The notes: a model not told the origin generated them from the letters alone. A stretch of DNA of 64,000 bases from Chrysophaeum taylorii (GCA_029834535.1 JAQMWT010000340.1:62001-126000); one strand, 5' to 3'; counted from the stretch's first letter, positions 1 to 10,235 are shown. Made by a program: numbers and translations.

Positions 1-2
1 GC

Positions 3-185
3 CGACGCCAAACGATCACCAAGAGCCAGGGCCAGACGCCCCGCGAGGTCGGCGTCCTCTTGGCGAAGCCCGTCTTCTGCCACGTCCAGCTCTACGTGGC
101 TCTCTGTCGATCGGCAACCCCGAGGATATCCTCTTCTGAGTCGACGACTCCACCCTACCCCACACGTGCTGCGCAATACCGATAA
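3..185 (+). CDS. C-terminal end of a Pif1-like (Helitron-type) DNA helicase, cut by the window edge
   Basis: The frame opens at the window edge and ends at TAA 183-185. It contains TITKSQGQT followed by VGVLLAKPVFCH and QLYVALCR. This is the signature of the last helicase motifs of Pif1 enzymes, where the family normally reads T-I-x-K-S-Q-G-Q-T, then P-V-F-x-H-x-Q-L-Y-V-A-x-S-R. The canonical S of the final motif is C here. Pif1 proteins are 5'-3' DNA helicases, and this exact wording is commonest in the Helitron Rep/helicase. The repeat-rich DNA immediately downstream fits a mobile-element 3' flank. The N-terminal part lies outside the window, so a cellular PIF1 cannot be excluded. Confidence 0.7.
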   Translation, partial: RRQTITKSQGQTPREVGVLLAKPVFCHVQLYVALCRSATPRISSSESTTPPYPTRAAQYR

Positions 186-212
186 GCCCCCTCCCGGCGT
201 CTACACGCGCAC

Positions 213-553
213 GGTAGGTGAACTTACTGGGACCACGTGAACTTACTGGGGTTTGAGATTGGGACTAGGTGAACTGAGTGACCAGGTGAGCTTACTGAGA
301 CCAGGTGAACTTACTGGGTTTTTTAGAGTAAACTTAAGGATTGGCGGCGCGTGCGGATCACAGCAGCTTGGATTGGCGGGGGTGAGAGCGACGAGCTCAA
401 AGGAGTGGGTGTGAGCACGAGTGGGTTTACGCCGAACTTACTGGGGTTAGAGATTTGGACTAGGTGAACTTACTGACCAGGTGAACTTACTGGGACCAGG
501 TGACCAGGTGAACTTACTGGGGTTAGAGATTGGGAGTAGGTGAACTTACTGGC
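213..553. repeat. Minisatellite of about ten AGGTGAACTTACTGGG-type units
   Basis: A 14-16 bp unit (AGGTGAACTTACTGGG) recurs about ten times in one orientation at irregular spacing, with variants such as GTGAGCTTACTG. Some copies are embedded in a longer unit of about 30 bp that includes TTAGAGATTGGGA. The array directly follows the helicase fragment, so it may be the 3' subterminal region of that element. There is no coding potential. Confidence 0.85.
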
Positions 554-1460
554 CTGCACTTGTTATTATTAAGACCATCGACCGACGCAGCTAAAACGTG
601 GCTAGAGGCGAATGGCGCCAAAGAATCCGTGCCCAAAGCCAAAATCGGAGCGGGAGAAGCGCCGGGGAGGCAAGACGAAGCCTGCGCACAAGTTTAAGCG
701 AAATCGGCGATGGCGGACGCTGAGAAGAAGCGGCTGCAGCCGCGAGGAGCAGAACTTGGTCGGGGCTTACTACCTTGAGTTGCTTGACGACGCACGCACG
801 CACGCACGCACGCACGCGCAGGCACGCACCTGGAGTCGCAGTGCATCATAACGGTAATGCAGCAGCTCGAGGTCCGGCTCGAGGGGCCAGCGGCCTTATG
901 CAGGGCGCCGAGCTGCGCCGTATTCTCTGCGCTGCTCACGGAGATCGAAGAAGAGAATGCGCTCGTGGACTGACTGGTCAGACGAACCACCAGGTATGCG
1001 GTAGGCGACAAAAATATCGGCGGCACCAAAAGGTGCAGCAGCAGATTTTGCTGACGCGGTAGCTCAAGAATCGTAAGAGCGGTCGCAAGCACGTGAACTG
1101 AGTTCTCTGGGTGCCTCCGTACACGTCCTGCAGGACCGGGTTTTTCCCTCCTGCAACGCGCGGCACTCGAATGATGAGCTCAGTAGTTAGTTAGTTAGTT
1201 AGTTAGAGAAGGCCCAGCAGTATATAGATGGAGGCCAAGAAGCTCGTCGCGGTGGTGGTGAGGAGCACGTCGATGGTATTCATCATGGAGTGCTTGAGCG
1301 GAACCTACCATCGGCCCGCCGCATCCCGAAGCCGGCGCCGAGCAACAACGCCGATAGGAGGCCCAAGTTCAGCTCGCCTCGTGGAGAGAGTCGGTCATCA
1401 GTCATTGAGAATGAAAAATATAAACAACCAATCACTTAGGTGGTGATGATGATGATGTTG
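554..1460. other. Gene-free stretch with two microsatellites
   Basis: No recognisable gene. A plus-strand ORF (612-851) starts with a lysine/arginine-rich segment and runs into an (ACGC)n tract at about 786-820 that translates as a Thr-His-Ala-Arg repeat. I do not regard it as a gene. A (TTAG)n tract lies at 1184-1207. It resembles the tails of the LINE-like ends at 10.24 and 63.44 kb, but the sequence beside it does not match them. Confidence 0.6.
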
Positions 1461-2555
1461 CTAGACGTCGCCGGGGTTGGCGAGATGGAAGCGGCTGCTC
1501 CTGGGGGATTGGTGGTTGTTCGCGCGTGCTTGGCGAGACCGGAAGGCGGCCTGCATGCGGACCGCCATGACGTGCTCGAGGAGAAGCGAGGTCAATTCAA
1601 TGTCGTCATTCTGCTTGAAGGTCGCGTGGCAAAGGTTGACGGTCGTCCCGGCGCCGCCGGCGCCGCAGACGGCGGCGCCAATGTTCGCGAGGCGGTTGGT
1701 CCACGCCGGGAGCGCGCCGACGCCGAGCTCTATCGCGAACTCGTTGGAGAAGGAGCAGCAGTTTTTTCTGAGGATGTCGTAGGTGTTCCCCATCCAGTTG
1801 GGGACCATGTCGGCGAGGATGGCCTTGACAGCTTGTCTCGACAAGCTCGAGTTGCCAAGAAAAACAGTTTCGCGATAGGTGTGAAGCGGACACTTGGCGG
1901 GGTTGCAGGCGAAGACGCCCGAGGTGGCCTTGTCGCAGCCGCCGAAGGAGTACTCCTTTCCATAAATCTGGACCGCCGCGTGGAAGATTCCGGCCCCGGC
2001 GAGCTCGGCGGCGCGGTTGAGGCACGCGACTTCGAGCGAGTGTCCGACGTCGTAGACGTGGAGAAAGACGGGCGCGCGCGCGCTCGCGAGGTCGTCGTCG
2101 ATGTCTCGGACGTTGGGTCCGGCCCTCAAGACGCGCATCCAGCTGGGCCGCACGAAGCTCTTTGGGGGCGGGCCCTCGAAAATGGCGCAAAGCTCGACTT
2201 TGCCGTCGTTCGCCGAGCCGTCAGTTGGCACCACATCAAGCCAAAAGTTCGGACTGCCCCGGAGTCGCTCCTTTTCGATGTCGCCCACAACGAAACTCAC
2301 CTCGCCCATCGGATCGTCATCCTTCGTAACATCCCAGTCGAGCAAGACAACGCGAATCCGCGAGGTCGAGGGCGCATCGATGTCGAAGCGATCGGTCCAC
2401 ACGGGGTCCCTCGTCCCGTTGATCGTTGCCGTCCTCCCGATCTCCTCTCCGTCGACCATTATGATCGCGTAAGGATCCGACTTGGCGAGGGGACCATAGA
2501 AATCCATCGCGGCGAGGCCCACGCCGCGGAGGACCCCGAGCCGGAACCGGACCAT
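1461..2555 (-). CDS. C2 domain - PPPDE/DeSI-type cysteine isopeptidase - IQ motif fusion
   Basis: 364 aa, intronless. Residues 1-125 form a C2 domain (calcium/phospholipid binding), with SDPYA after the first strand and acidic loop residues around DWDVTKDDD. Residues 160-310 match the PPPDE/DeSI fold, which removes SUMO or ubiquitin from proteins: VFLHVYDVG, then GIFHAAV with catalytic His192, then YDILRKNCCSFSNEF with catalytic Cys266. Residues 334-344 (MQAAFRSRQAR) fit an IQ calmodulin-binding motif. The order suggests a calcium-recruited deSUMOylase or deubiquitinase at membranes, which is inference. The start is the first ATG, just before the C2 strand. It lies head-to-head with the methyltransferase gene, 26 bp between start codons. 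Confidence 0.88.
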   Translation of the reverse strand: MVRFRLGVLRGVGLAAMDFYGPLAKSDPYAIIMVDGEEIGRTATINGTRDPVWTDRFDIDAPSTSRIRVVLLDWDVTKDDDPMGEVSFVVGDIEKERLRGSPNFWLDVVPTDGSANDGKVELCAIFEGPPPKSFVRPSWMRVLRAGPNVRDIDDDLASARAPVFLHVYDVGHSLEVACLNRAAELAGAGIFHAAVQIYGKEYSFGGCDKATSGVFACNPAKCPLHTYRETVFLGNSSLSRQAVKAILADMVPNWMGNTYDILRKNCCSFSNEFAIELGVGALPAWTNRLANIGAAVCGAGGAGTTVNLCHATFKQNDDIELTSLLLEHVMAVRMQAAFRSRQARANNHQSPRSSRFHLANPGDV

Positions 2556-2581
2556 AGCCCTGATCCCTGAGTTGAAGAACC

Positions 2582-3604
2582 ATGGCCTTTGCGGAGTTTT
2601 TCGTCAGCTACGTCCAGCGGTTTTTTCCGACCGAGGTCCTCCGGTTGCTCGTATGGGCCTACCTGAAATTCTTCGTCGGGTGGCGCCTGCGGGGCCGCGA
2701 CGCCGTCGTCAAGCAAATTCTCGTTGACCGCATCGACCGCCGCGACGAGGACGTGACCATCCTCGCCGACACGACCAACGAGCAGCTCTATGGGAACGAT
2801 GTCGAGTTCTTCGAGAGCCACCTCGGGCCGATGATGAAGTACAGCGCCTGCGAGTGGCCCTCCGAGCGCGCCTCGCTCGCCGAGGCCGAAGAGCACACGA
2901 TCAAGACCTACCAACAGATTCTAGCCCTCGACGCGCTGCCCTACGGCTCGAGAGTCCTCGAAGCCGGCTGCGGCTGGGGCAGCTTGTGTCTTGCTAACGC
3001 GTCCAAGTTCCCCAACCTCAAGTTCGTCGCCTTCTCCAACTCGCCGCAGCAAATCGAGTACGTCAAAAAACGCGCGCCCAAGAACTTGGAGGTTTACGTC
3101 GAGGACTACGCCGATTTCTGCAGCCAACGGACCAAGATCCGCGGCAAGTTCGATGCGGCGGTCGCGATCGAGACCATCGAACATTCCAGAAACGTCGCCA
3201 AGCTCCTCGCGGCCATCGCCGACAGACTCAAGCCCAAGGCGCGCTTCTTCGTCCACAGCCTCGTCCACCAGACCGCGAGCTATTTGGTCGACGACCAGGA
3301 CTGGCTCGGCAGAAACTTTTTTTCGGGGGGATCCATTCTCGGCCTCAACTCGTACCTCCACCTCAAACCGCCGACCCTCGACCTCGTCGACCTCACGCCC
3401 GTCTCCGGCGTCGGCTATTCCAAGACCCTCCTCGCCTGGCTCGACAAGCTCGAACACAACTACGACGACTTCGTCTCGGTCTACGGCATCCCTTTTGTCG
3501 AAAATTTCCGCGCCTTTTACATCGCCTGTGCCGAGAGCTTCGCCGCCAACAACGGCTGCGAATTTATGGTTGGCTACTACGTCTTCACCAAGCTCAACCT
3601 CTAG
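2582..3604 (+). CDS. SAM-dependent methyltransferase of the cyclopropane-fatty-acid-synthase / coclaurine N-methyltransferase-like group
   Basis: 340 aa. The N-terminus has a hydrophobic helix (residues 15-33). The body has the family hallmarks: MMKYSACEW, the SAM-binding motif I VLEAGCGWGSL (GCGWGS at 129-134), an acidic strand (KFVAFSNSP), then FDAAVAIETIEHS as motif III. The C-terminal half has NFFSGGSI and SGVGYSKTLLAWL, seen in plant and protist coclaurine N-methyltransferase-like enzymes. In bacteria, relatives add a methylene group to lipid double bonds; in plants they N-methylate small amines. The substrate cannot be told from sequence. It is complete, with ATG in CCATGG context, and diverges from the C2-DeSI gene. 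Confidence 0.88.
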   Translation: MAFAEFFVSYVQRFFPTEVLRLLVWAYLKFFVGWRLRGRDAVVKQILVDRIDRRDEDVTILADTTNEQLYGNDVEFFESHLGPMMKYSACEWPSERASLAEAEEHTIKTYQQILALDALPYGSRVLEAGCGWGSLCLANASKFPNLKFVAFSNSPQQIEYVKKRAPKNLEVYVEDYADFCSQRTKIRGKFDAAVAIETIEHSRNVAKLLAAIADRLKPKARFFVHSLVHQTASYLVDDQDWLGRNFFSGGSILGLNSYLHLKPPTLDLVDLTPVSGVGYSKTLLAWLDKLEHNYDDFVSVYGIPFVENFRAFYIACAESFAANNGCEFMVGYYVFTKLNL

Positions 3605-4379
3605 TACGAGCATATTCGACCATGAACCACCATAGGCTGCAACAAACAACATAGTGCACGATTTTGTGAGGGTTTGGTGTCGAGTTCGTTGTTCGGCCAT
3701 CCAGCTGAGGAGGGCCAAAGACGTGTCGATCGGCATACCACCGGCCCAAGCTGGATTCGTCGATAGCAACACATCTAGTCTACGAGCAAAAACTACTACT
3801 TTTCTCTCGAGTAGAATGTGCTCAGCGTCGCCACTGGCTTGGGCCAGGATGCCGATCGACGCGCCCTCGACCTCCCTTTGACATCCAATATCAATTATAT
3901 CCCAAAACCCTCCCAAAATTAATTCCTGCACGAGTGGTGTGGGGGGTGAGAGCTGGTGACCACGCAGGGCGTTGGGTGGTAAGGAGTAAAATTATAAAGG
4001 GTTATTAGGGAGTATTATTAAGTGGAAAGGGTGGAGAAAATTGAAGGGTTAGGGATTAAATTCCAGAGGTTAGAGTTTGCGGTGTTGTCTTGATTTTCGC
4101 GTGGCGCTGGTAGCGCCTCGCTGAGGACCGACGAGCGCGACAACATGTCGGCAGCGCATGTACTGGAAGTGCTGCTGGACACTCCTGCAACTGTTGATGG
4201 CCTCCACGGACGAAACGCGCTTCACACCAACCCGGCTCCACTGGTTTTACAACTCAGGTGACAAGCATGACAAGCTTCGTCAAGTAGCGACCAACGTGAC
4301 AGATCCCGACGTTTACGACGAAGAAGACGACGACGGCGACAACGATGTCGACCTCACGATCGATCCGACAATCAAGAGC
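3605..4379. other. Intergenic, no gene seen
   Basis: After the methyltransferase stop the sequence becomes AT-richer, notably at 3930-4080, with no long coding frame. A short plus ORF at 4158-4388 with an acidic tail (DEEDDDGDNDVD) could be the remains of the 5' part of the transposase fragment that follows. It shows no recognisable domain. Confidence 0.5.
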
Positions 4380-5130
4380 CCCCTTTGAAAAGGTCATCCT
4401 ATCTGAGCGCGGCGGCGTCAAGTGGTTCTGGAGTCTGCGGCTCTCTTCGAGACGCTCGAGGTTGGCAAGCAGCACCAAGGCTTCTGGGACTCGGACAAGT
4501 TTCTCCTTCAGGTCGAGAACGTCCTCGATGTCATGGAGATTTGGTACCTTCGTCACCAGTTCCTAATTGAGGTCGAATACCACTCGTTGCGACACGTATC
4601 ACTCGCTCCGTGGCCAGCTCGACAAGTTCGGCGATGTCGTTCCGGGGACCTCAACCAAGGAGATCCTCGGGATTCAATTGCCCGGACTTCAAGAACGAGC
4701 CCAACCTCCTCCAGCAGCTCGTTCTTAACCGTGGCCACATCCTACTCTCGTCGTCGAAATGCCACCCAGAGCTTGCCGGCGATGGCGTTGAGTACGGCTG
4801 GAGCCAGTCAAAGCGGTACTACCGCAAACATAACACCGGAACAGAACGTGAGATGGCGTGCCGACAACGTGAGCGCGTCTTCGACAGCATTGAACCCCAA
4901 AAATAAGCCTTCCGCCTCTCCTCCGGCTCGTGCGGTTCTCTCGCGTCGCCCGCGAGTACAAACTCGTCTACCGCTGCTGCGAGGACGGGGGCACCGCCGA
5001 GTTCGAACAACACGCCAAAATCGAGCGACAAAGAGAGGCTGCGCGTCTGTCTCAAGCGCAAACACTTCTTCCATCGCGCGATCGACGCATCAATTCTATC
5101 CGCGTTTACTCTGGAGGAGGAGGATAACGT
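4380..5130 (+). pseudogene. Decayed DDE transposase
   Basis: Pieces of one protein appear in order in shifting plus-strand frames. The first is PDFKNEPNLLQQLVLNRGH. The second is KCHPELAGDGVEYGWSQSKR (4750-4830), which carries the C-H-P-E-L/I and Y-x-W-x-x-(S/A)-K pattern of a DDE transposase family common in algae, oomycetes and fungi. The third is RLVRFSRVAREYKLVYRC (4940-4985), the arginine-rich helix that follows the catalytic E in that family. Stops and frameshifts between the pieces show it is dead. The family assignment comes from remembered motif layout, not from a search. No terminal inverted repeats were identified. Confidence 0.6.
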
Positions 5131-5517
5131 CGCTGACTAGCTAGATGCATGCATGACTCTGGTGATGACCTCGACACTCGAAAAGCGCGGCGAGAGGACA
5201 GGAACAGTCCCCTCGCGTATCGGAGCCGCTCTGCCGTCCGACTTGAGTCGCTTCCGACCGCTCGCGGCACGTAGGGTACTGTCGAGATTGGACTCGTATA
5301 CATACAGTCGCCAACTTCAAGCATAGTGTATGTAAGTCGTAGGGGCTCGCCCGGAGTCACTTGTACCTCCTTCACAAACAGCCCAAGAGGACCGACCCCT
5401 TCGGAGGCCCGAGCGAAACACTTCCTTCGAACAATAATAATAATAATAATAAATAATTGGGATAGGCGCCGCCTATTATTTTTGTATTATTTGTTTGCCA
5501 CAAACAAAGGGACATAC

Positions 5518-7457
5518 ATGGTCGTGGTGGTGGTGGTGGTGCTGCTGTTGGCGGCGACAACAACAATAATGGGTGGTGGTCAGAGTATGTCGCGGCGGCG
5601 GCGGCGGTGTCGCAGGCCGACGAGGCGCGGCGCCGGCGACATCGTGTTCATCCTGGCGGACGATATCGGGTGGAACAACGTCGGATTCACGGGCCGGTTC
5701 GGGTACTCCTCCCAGGAGGACAAAAAGGAGATGACGCCGACACTCGACAAGCTCGCCGCTGCCGGGGTGGTCCTCGACAGCCATTACGCGTACTCGGTAT
5801 GCACGCCGTCGCGCTCCTCGTTCCTGACGGGAAGGCTCCCCGTGTACGGGACCGTCGAGCTGAAGGATCCTATATGGCCGTCGGCAGGAAGCAAAGTCGG
5901 ACTCGAGACGATCGGGACTCGGCTGCGGCGCGAGGGGTACCGCACCGGGGTTTTCGGGAAGTGGGACATGGGCGGGGCCGCCGCCGGGCACCTCCCCGTG
6001 AATCGGGGATTCGACGCATCGCTCGTCTACTTGTCTCATCGCGTCGACTACTGGACGTCGAGGGATCCGCAGGTGTGCGGCTACGCGGCGCTCGACGCCT
6101 GCGGATGTGCTAGAACATCAACATTTTCGCCAGCGAGTGCGGCGGAAGCGGCAAAACGACCCGTCGAGAAAGCGGGTCTCTTTCCGTGCGACGGCTGCGA
6201 CGGGCTGTACGATTTGTGGAAAAACGAGAGGCCCGCGTTCGAGCACGTCGACGCGGGTCTGTACGCGGAGCAGGTCTATGTCGAGGCTGCGATCGAGTTC
6301 GTCGAAAAAAAGAACGACACAAAACCCTTTTTCGCACTCTTCGCGCCGCACTCGGCTCACTGCCCGCTCCAGCCGCCGGGCTGGGCGGTCGACGCGGTCG
6401 GGCTAGAGGCACCCGAGCTCTCGCACCAAACGGCGATCGCGTACGCGGCTGTCCTCAAGGTGCTGGATCTCGCGATCGCCCGGCTCCTGCGGCACGTCGA
6501 GTGGTGCGAGACGTTGATCGTCTTCACCTCGGACAACGGCGGCGCGATGCTGCCGCCCGCGTCGGGGCTCGACAAGGCGTGCCAGGGTGCTACGAATTAC
6601 CCGTTGCGCGGCGGCAAGTGGGCGCAGTACGAGGGTGGCGTGCGCACGGCGACCTTCGTCTCGGGGGGCCGGGTCCCCGAGCACGCGAGGGGCCGGCGCG
6701 TCGCGAACTATCCCCTGCACGTATCCGACTGGGTCGCGACCCTCGTGTGCGGCGCGGCGCGCTCCCAGAACGGGGGTTCGTACTGCGAGACCGCGTTTTC
6801 CGCCTGGGACCTTATCATTTTCAACCAAAAAAAAACGGCGCCGCGACGCCTGCTCCCGCTCTCGCACCAGACCATTCTTAACGGCTCGACCAAGCTCATC
6901 GTCGGGTACGAAGGGTGCCGCGACGCCGCCGGTCACGCCGCCTGGAGCCCGCCGGGCGCGTGGCCCGACGCTGCCGCATCTCTCCAAGATCGACGCGTCG
7001 ATTCCGAGAGTAGGAGTTCGCTTCTTCTGCTCACGGAAGACCAAGTCGCCGTCTTGGACGACGCCTGCTTGTTCGATCTCGAGATGGACCCGGCCGAGAC
7101 AAGAAACCTGGCGTATTCGCGACCGCGCGAGACGCTCGCGCTCGCCCAAGCGCTGGCGACCCTCCGCACGAATTTCGTACCGACATTCCGGCGAGATCCT
7201 CTCCACAGCCTCGACGTTGCGTGCGAGGCCGTCCACTCCAAGTGGTGCGGATTTTTGGGACCGAGCCTCGGTTTGGTGGGCGGTTTAAACTCGACCAGAG
7301 TCACCGAAGGTCCGCCCGCCCACGACGTCCACCCGACGACCTGCACCTATCGCCGCGACGACGGCTCGCCGGCGACCTTTCGCCGACGCGACGTCTCTCC
7401 TATCGATAGGAGTGGGGCGGTACGCCGGGACGAGAGGCGCCTCTACGACTTTCTCTT

Positions 7458-7489
<32 letters not shown>

Positions 7490-7536
7490 TTACTACGGAC
7501 GACGGCCTCGACGACCGGAGGACCGCAGGTGACTGA
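5518..7536 (+). CDS. Secreted arylsulfatase (type I sulfatase, ARSB/GALNS-like)
   Basis: 672 aa from ATG 5518, chosen because it yields a signal peptide (a run of valines then LLLAATTTIMGG); the frame stays open upstream to 5326 without better support. Sulfatase motifs: FILADDIGWNNVGF with metal-binding Asp pair at about 47-48, CTPSRSSFLTGR with the formylglycine-precursor Cys95, GKWDMG at about 147-152, APHSAHCPL, and FTSDNGG. PLRGGKW followed by EGGVRTATF is also typical. It hydrolyses sulfate esters, probably of polysaccharides, in the secretory route or outside the cell. Odd: the His of the usual G-K-W-H motif is Asp here. The C-terminus ends in a (Thr)n run encoded by (ACT)n. It converges on the reductase gene. 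Confidence 0.9.
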
Positions 7537-7618
7537 CTGACTGACTGACTGCCTTGCCTGCCTGCCTGCCTCGTCGGGAGGCTGGTGGTGATAATTTTAC
7601 GAATGTCGAATCTCCTAG

Positions 7619-8734
7619 TTATTTCGTTGTTGTCGCGCGACGGTGCGCGTCGTCGTTGTTGTTTTTGTTGGCCACGAAGCGCGCCCGCGCCTTGGTCATG
7701 ACCATAAGCATGGAGGCGTTGAAGTTGCCGAAAGTGGCGGCGAGGCGGGCGAGGGGCCCGAGGACCGGGTCTTCGGCGATACAGGTGAAGAGAAAGGCGA
7801 TGAAGGCGTGGGCGGGGTTGGTGTAGGTGAGCTCGAGGTCCCGGAGGGCGGGCGTAGCCAGGGTCCGGAGCGTTCCGTCGACGACGACTTTGGCGGGCGG
7901 CGCGTTGAAGGTGGACCGCTCGGACGCGAAGAGGCCAGTCCCGCTGATGTAGTAAGGAGCGATGCAGAGGACGCGAACGCGCTTGGTGGAGCGCCACTCG
8001 CGGTCGAGGGACCTCGAGAGGTGCGCGACAAAGGCCTTGGTCGCAGCGTAGACGGCGAGGTGGGGCGTCGGCTGCGCGGCGCTGCCCGAGCTCACGTTGA
8101 CGACGACGCCGCCGCCCTGTTCGGCGAGGGCCGGAAGCGCGGCGCGGCACATGTGGGTGGTGGCCGCGCAGTTGACAGCGATCATGCCGTCGATGGCCTC
8201 GGGCGACACCTCGTCGATTCGGAGAGGATCCTCGGTCCCTACGCCGACGTTGTTGACGACCAAGCCGACGCCCGAAAAATGCTTCTCGCAATAAAACTTG
8301 CGGTCTCGAGTCGAAAAGTCGTGGACCACGATCTCGATAGGCTGGCCCGTCGGATACGTCGCCTCGAGAAACGCCTTGAGCGCCCGGAGCTTCTCGGCGT
8401 CGCGGCTCGCGAGCACGAGGCCGACGCCGCGTCTCCGCAGTCCCTCGGCGAACGCCTTGCCGAGGCCGCTCGTGCACCCCGTGACGAGCGCCTTGTTCCG
8501 GCACTCGCGCTCGAGAAATAATGTGCTGTTCTCTCTGGACGCGCGCCGCGTCGCGATGCGAACGCGCCGGAACAGGTACAGCGCCGCCACGGCGCCGATC
8601 GCAGAGAGGGCCGGACTCCGTTCGATGCCGAGCGACCGCAGCACGATGTGCACGCTCCACCCCACACACCCCACCACCGCCGGCAACGCCACCGCGATCT
8701 TCAGGAGGTTGCGGTCTCGCGTCGCGAGGCCCAT
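7619..8734 (-). CDS. Very-long-chain 3-oxoacyl-CoA reductase (17-beta-hydroxysteroid dehydrogenase 12-like SDR)
   Basis: 371 aa short-chain dehydrogenase. An N-terminal hydrophobic helix pair (about 12-55) should anchor it in the ER. The NADP site is VTGCTSGLGKAFA (TGCTSGLG at 85-92), with NNVGVG as the structural motif. The catalytic triad is Ser215/216, Tyr229 and Lys233 in VSSGSAAQPTPHLAVYAATK. Length and layout match KAR/HSD17B12, the second step of the fatty-acid elongation cycle. The C-terminal tail (KNNNDDAHRRATTTK) lacks the usual dilysine retrieval signal. The 3' end is 82 bp from the sulfatase stop, tail to tail. Confidence 0.9.
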   Translation of the reverse strand: MGLATRDRNLLKIAVALPAVVGCVGWSVHIVLRSLGIERSPALSAIGAVAALYLFRRVRIATRRASRENSTLFLERECRNKALVTGCTSGLGKAFAEGLRRRGVGLVLASRDAEKLRALKAFLEATYPTGQPIEIVVHDFSTRDRKFYCEKHFSGVGLVVNNVGVGTEDPLRIDEVSPEAIDGMIAVNCAATTHMCRAALPALAEQGGGVVVNVSSGSAAQPTPHLAVYAATKAFVAHLSRSLDREWRSTKRVRVLCIAPYYISGTGLFASERSTFNAPPAKVVVDGTLRTLATPALRDLELTYTNPAHAFIAFLFTCIAEDPVLGPLARLAATFGNFNASMLMVMTKARARFVANKNNNDDAHRRATTTK

Positions 8735-8809
8735 ATTCTTCCTTCCTTTCGTCCAATCAGCAGCAGCAGCAGCAGCAGAGGGTAACTAACTAATAATAAT
8801 AAGGGATCG

Positions 8810-9060
8810 GTCAAGTTTGGTCAAAACGTTTGGTGAATTTCTTTCATGTTTGCTCGATTTTGATGTATGATTAAGGAAAAACTCACAAGTGTGGTCACTT
8901 TCCATAGAAGTTTTGTCAGTTAAGTTTGGTCACTCCGAAGTTGCATTAAGTTTGATCAATCAACTCTTCAAGTTTGATTAATTTCCTTGTAAGTTTGGTC
9001 AACAAGTTTGATCACTACTCCTCAAACATCCACAGTATTGACCAAACTTCGGCTTTTTAA
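8810..9060. repeat. Left cluster of AAGTTTGGTCA motifs
   Basis: At least six copies of AAGTTTGGTCA or close variants (AAGTTTGATCA, AAGTTTGATTA) lie in plus orientation within 250 bp of AT-rich DNA, and one copy is inverted (TGACCAAACTT) near 9030. No ORF. The layout resembles the subterminal repeat region of a DNA transposon. Confidence 0.7.
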
Positions 9061-10235
9061 ATAAAACTTAAGAAGGCTTTTCAAGGGGGCGCGTGAGCGC
9101 TTTTGGTGCGAAAATGCTTTAAAAACGAGAGCTAGGTGCTGCAGCCACGCAGAATCTACCGTCGCGTTACACGCGCGGCATGGGCACCCTCCCATGACCG
9201 CCTTAGAAGGAGGTCCATCCTAAGACAGCGCGGCGATACGCAAGGAGAGCGGGTAGCGAAGCGCGGCCTCGAGAGCAGATTCCCACGGCTTGGCATATTT
9301 AAGCTGGGCCCATTCTCGTACCTTCCATCGTTCGTAGAAGCCACCCAAACCGCGACTCTCCATGGTGGTGTTGCCGTAGTCGTGCGTCATTCTTCAGCAA
9401 CAAGCGGACATCGGACACCAGACTTACTGCGTGAGACGGATCACCGCATTCTGCATCCCAACATCCGAGAGGGACCGTCTTTGATAATCGACTCGGGGTC
9501 GAGAACGCGAAACTCGACGACCTCGAGAAACTGCGCGAGCAACGCCCCTCGAGAACCCAAAGATTGTAGTCCCACACTTGTGCGGGACCGTACAGGACCA
9601 CGTTCAGGAGTTCCTCACCGTCGCGTACCCGATCCGGAGTTAGCTGTCCAGCTTGATCATGGGACGGCAACGCGAGCACGTGCCGTTACGCCAGCATAAA
9701 CAACTCGCACGACCGTAAGAGAACACCTCCTTATCATCCTCCTCCTCGCGCATCTCGACAACCCCGCCCTGCCGCAAGATCTCCCCGGGAGCTGCTGCCG
9801 CACCGTCGAGCACTGTACGAGAAAGTCGGCAAATACAAGCTGCGGCGCGAAGGGATGTCAAGACGTCGACAGCCTCGTTCCGGAAGATCGCCGACACCAC
9901 CCCTGTAATTCTAACCCAGTCATCAGTACGAGTCTAAAATATGACAAGTTTGATGTGATTGTTCGAAATTTGATCACACCAAATTGAATGCCTCCAAGTT
10001 TGACCATACACGCGCATCAACATGCGAACACTCGCAGAGCAACATATACAAGCAAGGCCTGCGCAAGACAACGCTGATACCACGCTGTTTCGTCGCCCAA
10101 GATTATTCGGATGCGCCTTATTAGTTCGATGTTTATGACAGACTACAGCGAACGATCCCGGTTCGTCATCTCGTGCCTTTAGCGGATGACATTGTTGCAG
10201 ATGTCTATCAAACACATATGCCGAGAAGAGCCGCC
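9061..10235. other. Gene-free interior between motif clusters
   Basis: Several frames show protein-like pieces on both strands, for example minus ELLNVVLYGPAQVWDYNLW near 9560-9620. None continues for more than about 130 codons and no domain is recognised. The GC content of 9.1-9.9 kb is gene-like, so this may be an old, frameshifted element or gene. Three more weak AAGTTTGA motifs occur at 9940-10010. Confidence 0.4.

Noticed and set aside
1184-1207. (TTAG)n as a telomeric repeat
   Set aside because: A four-base unit of six copies, internal and shared with mobile-element tails; not a known telomere repeat.
1440-2570. Long plus-strand frame opposite the C2-DeSI gene
   Set aside because: Antisense shadow: GC-rich codon usage opens the opposite frame. 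It has no domain, while the minus frame has clear catalytic motifs. The same applies to the other long antisense frames over the sulfatase, kinase, ATPase and helicase genes.
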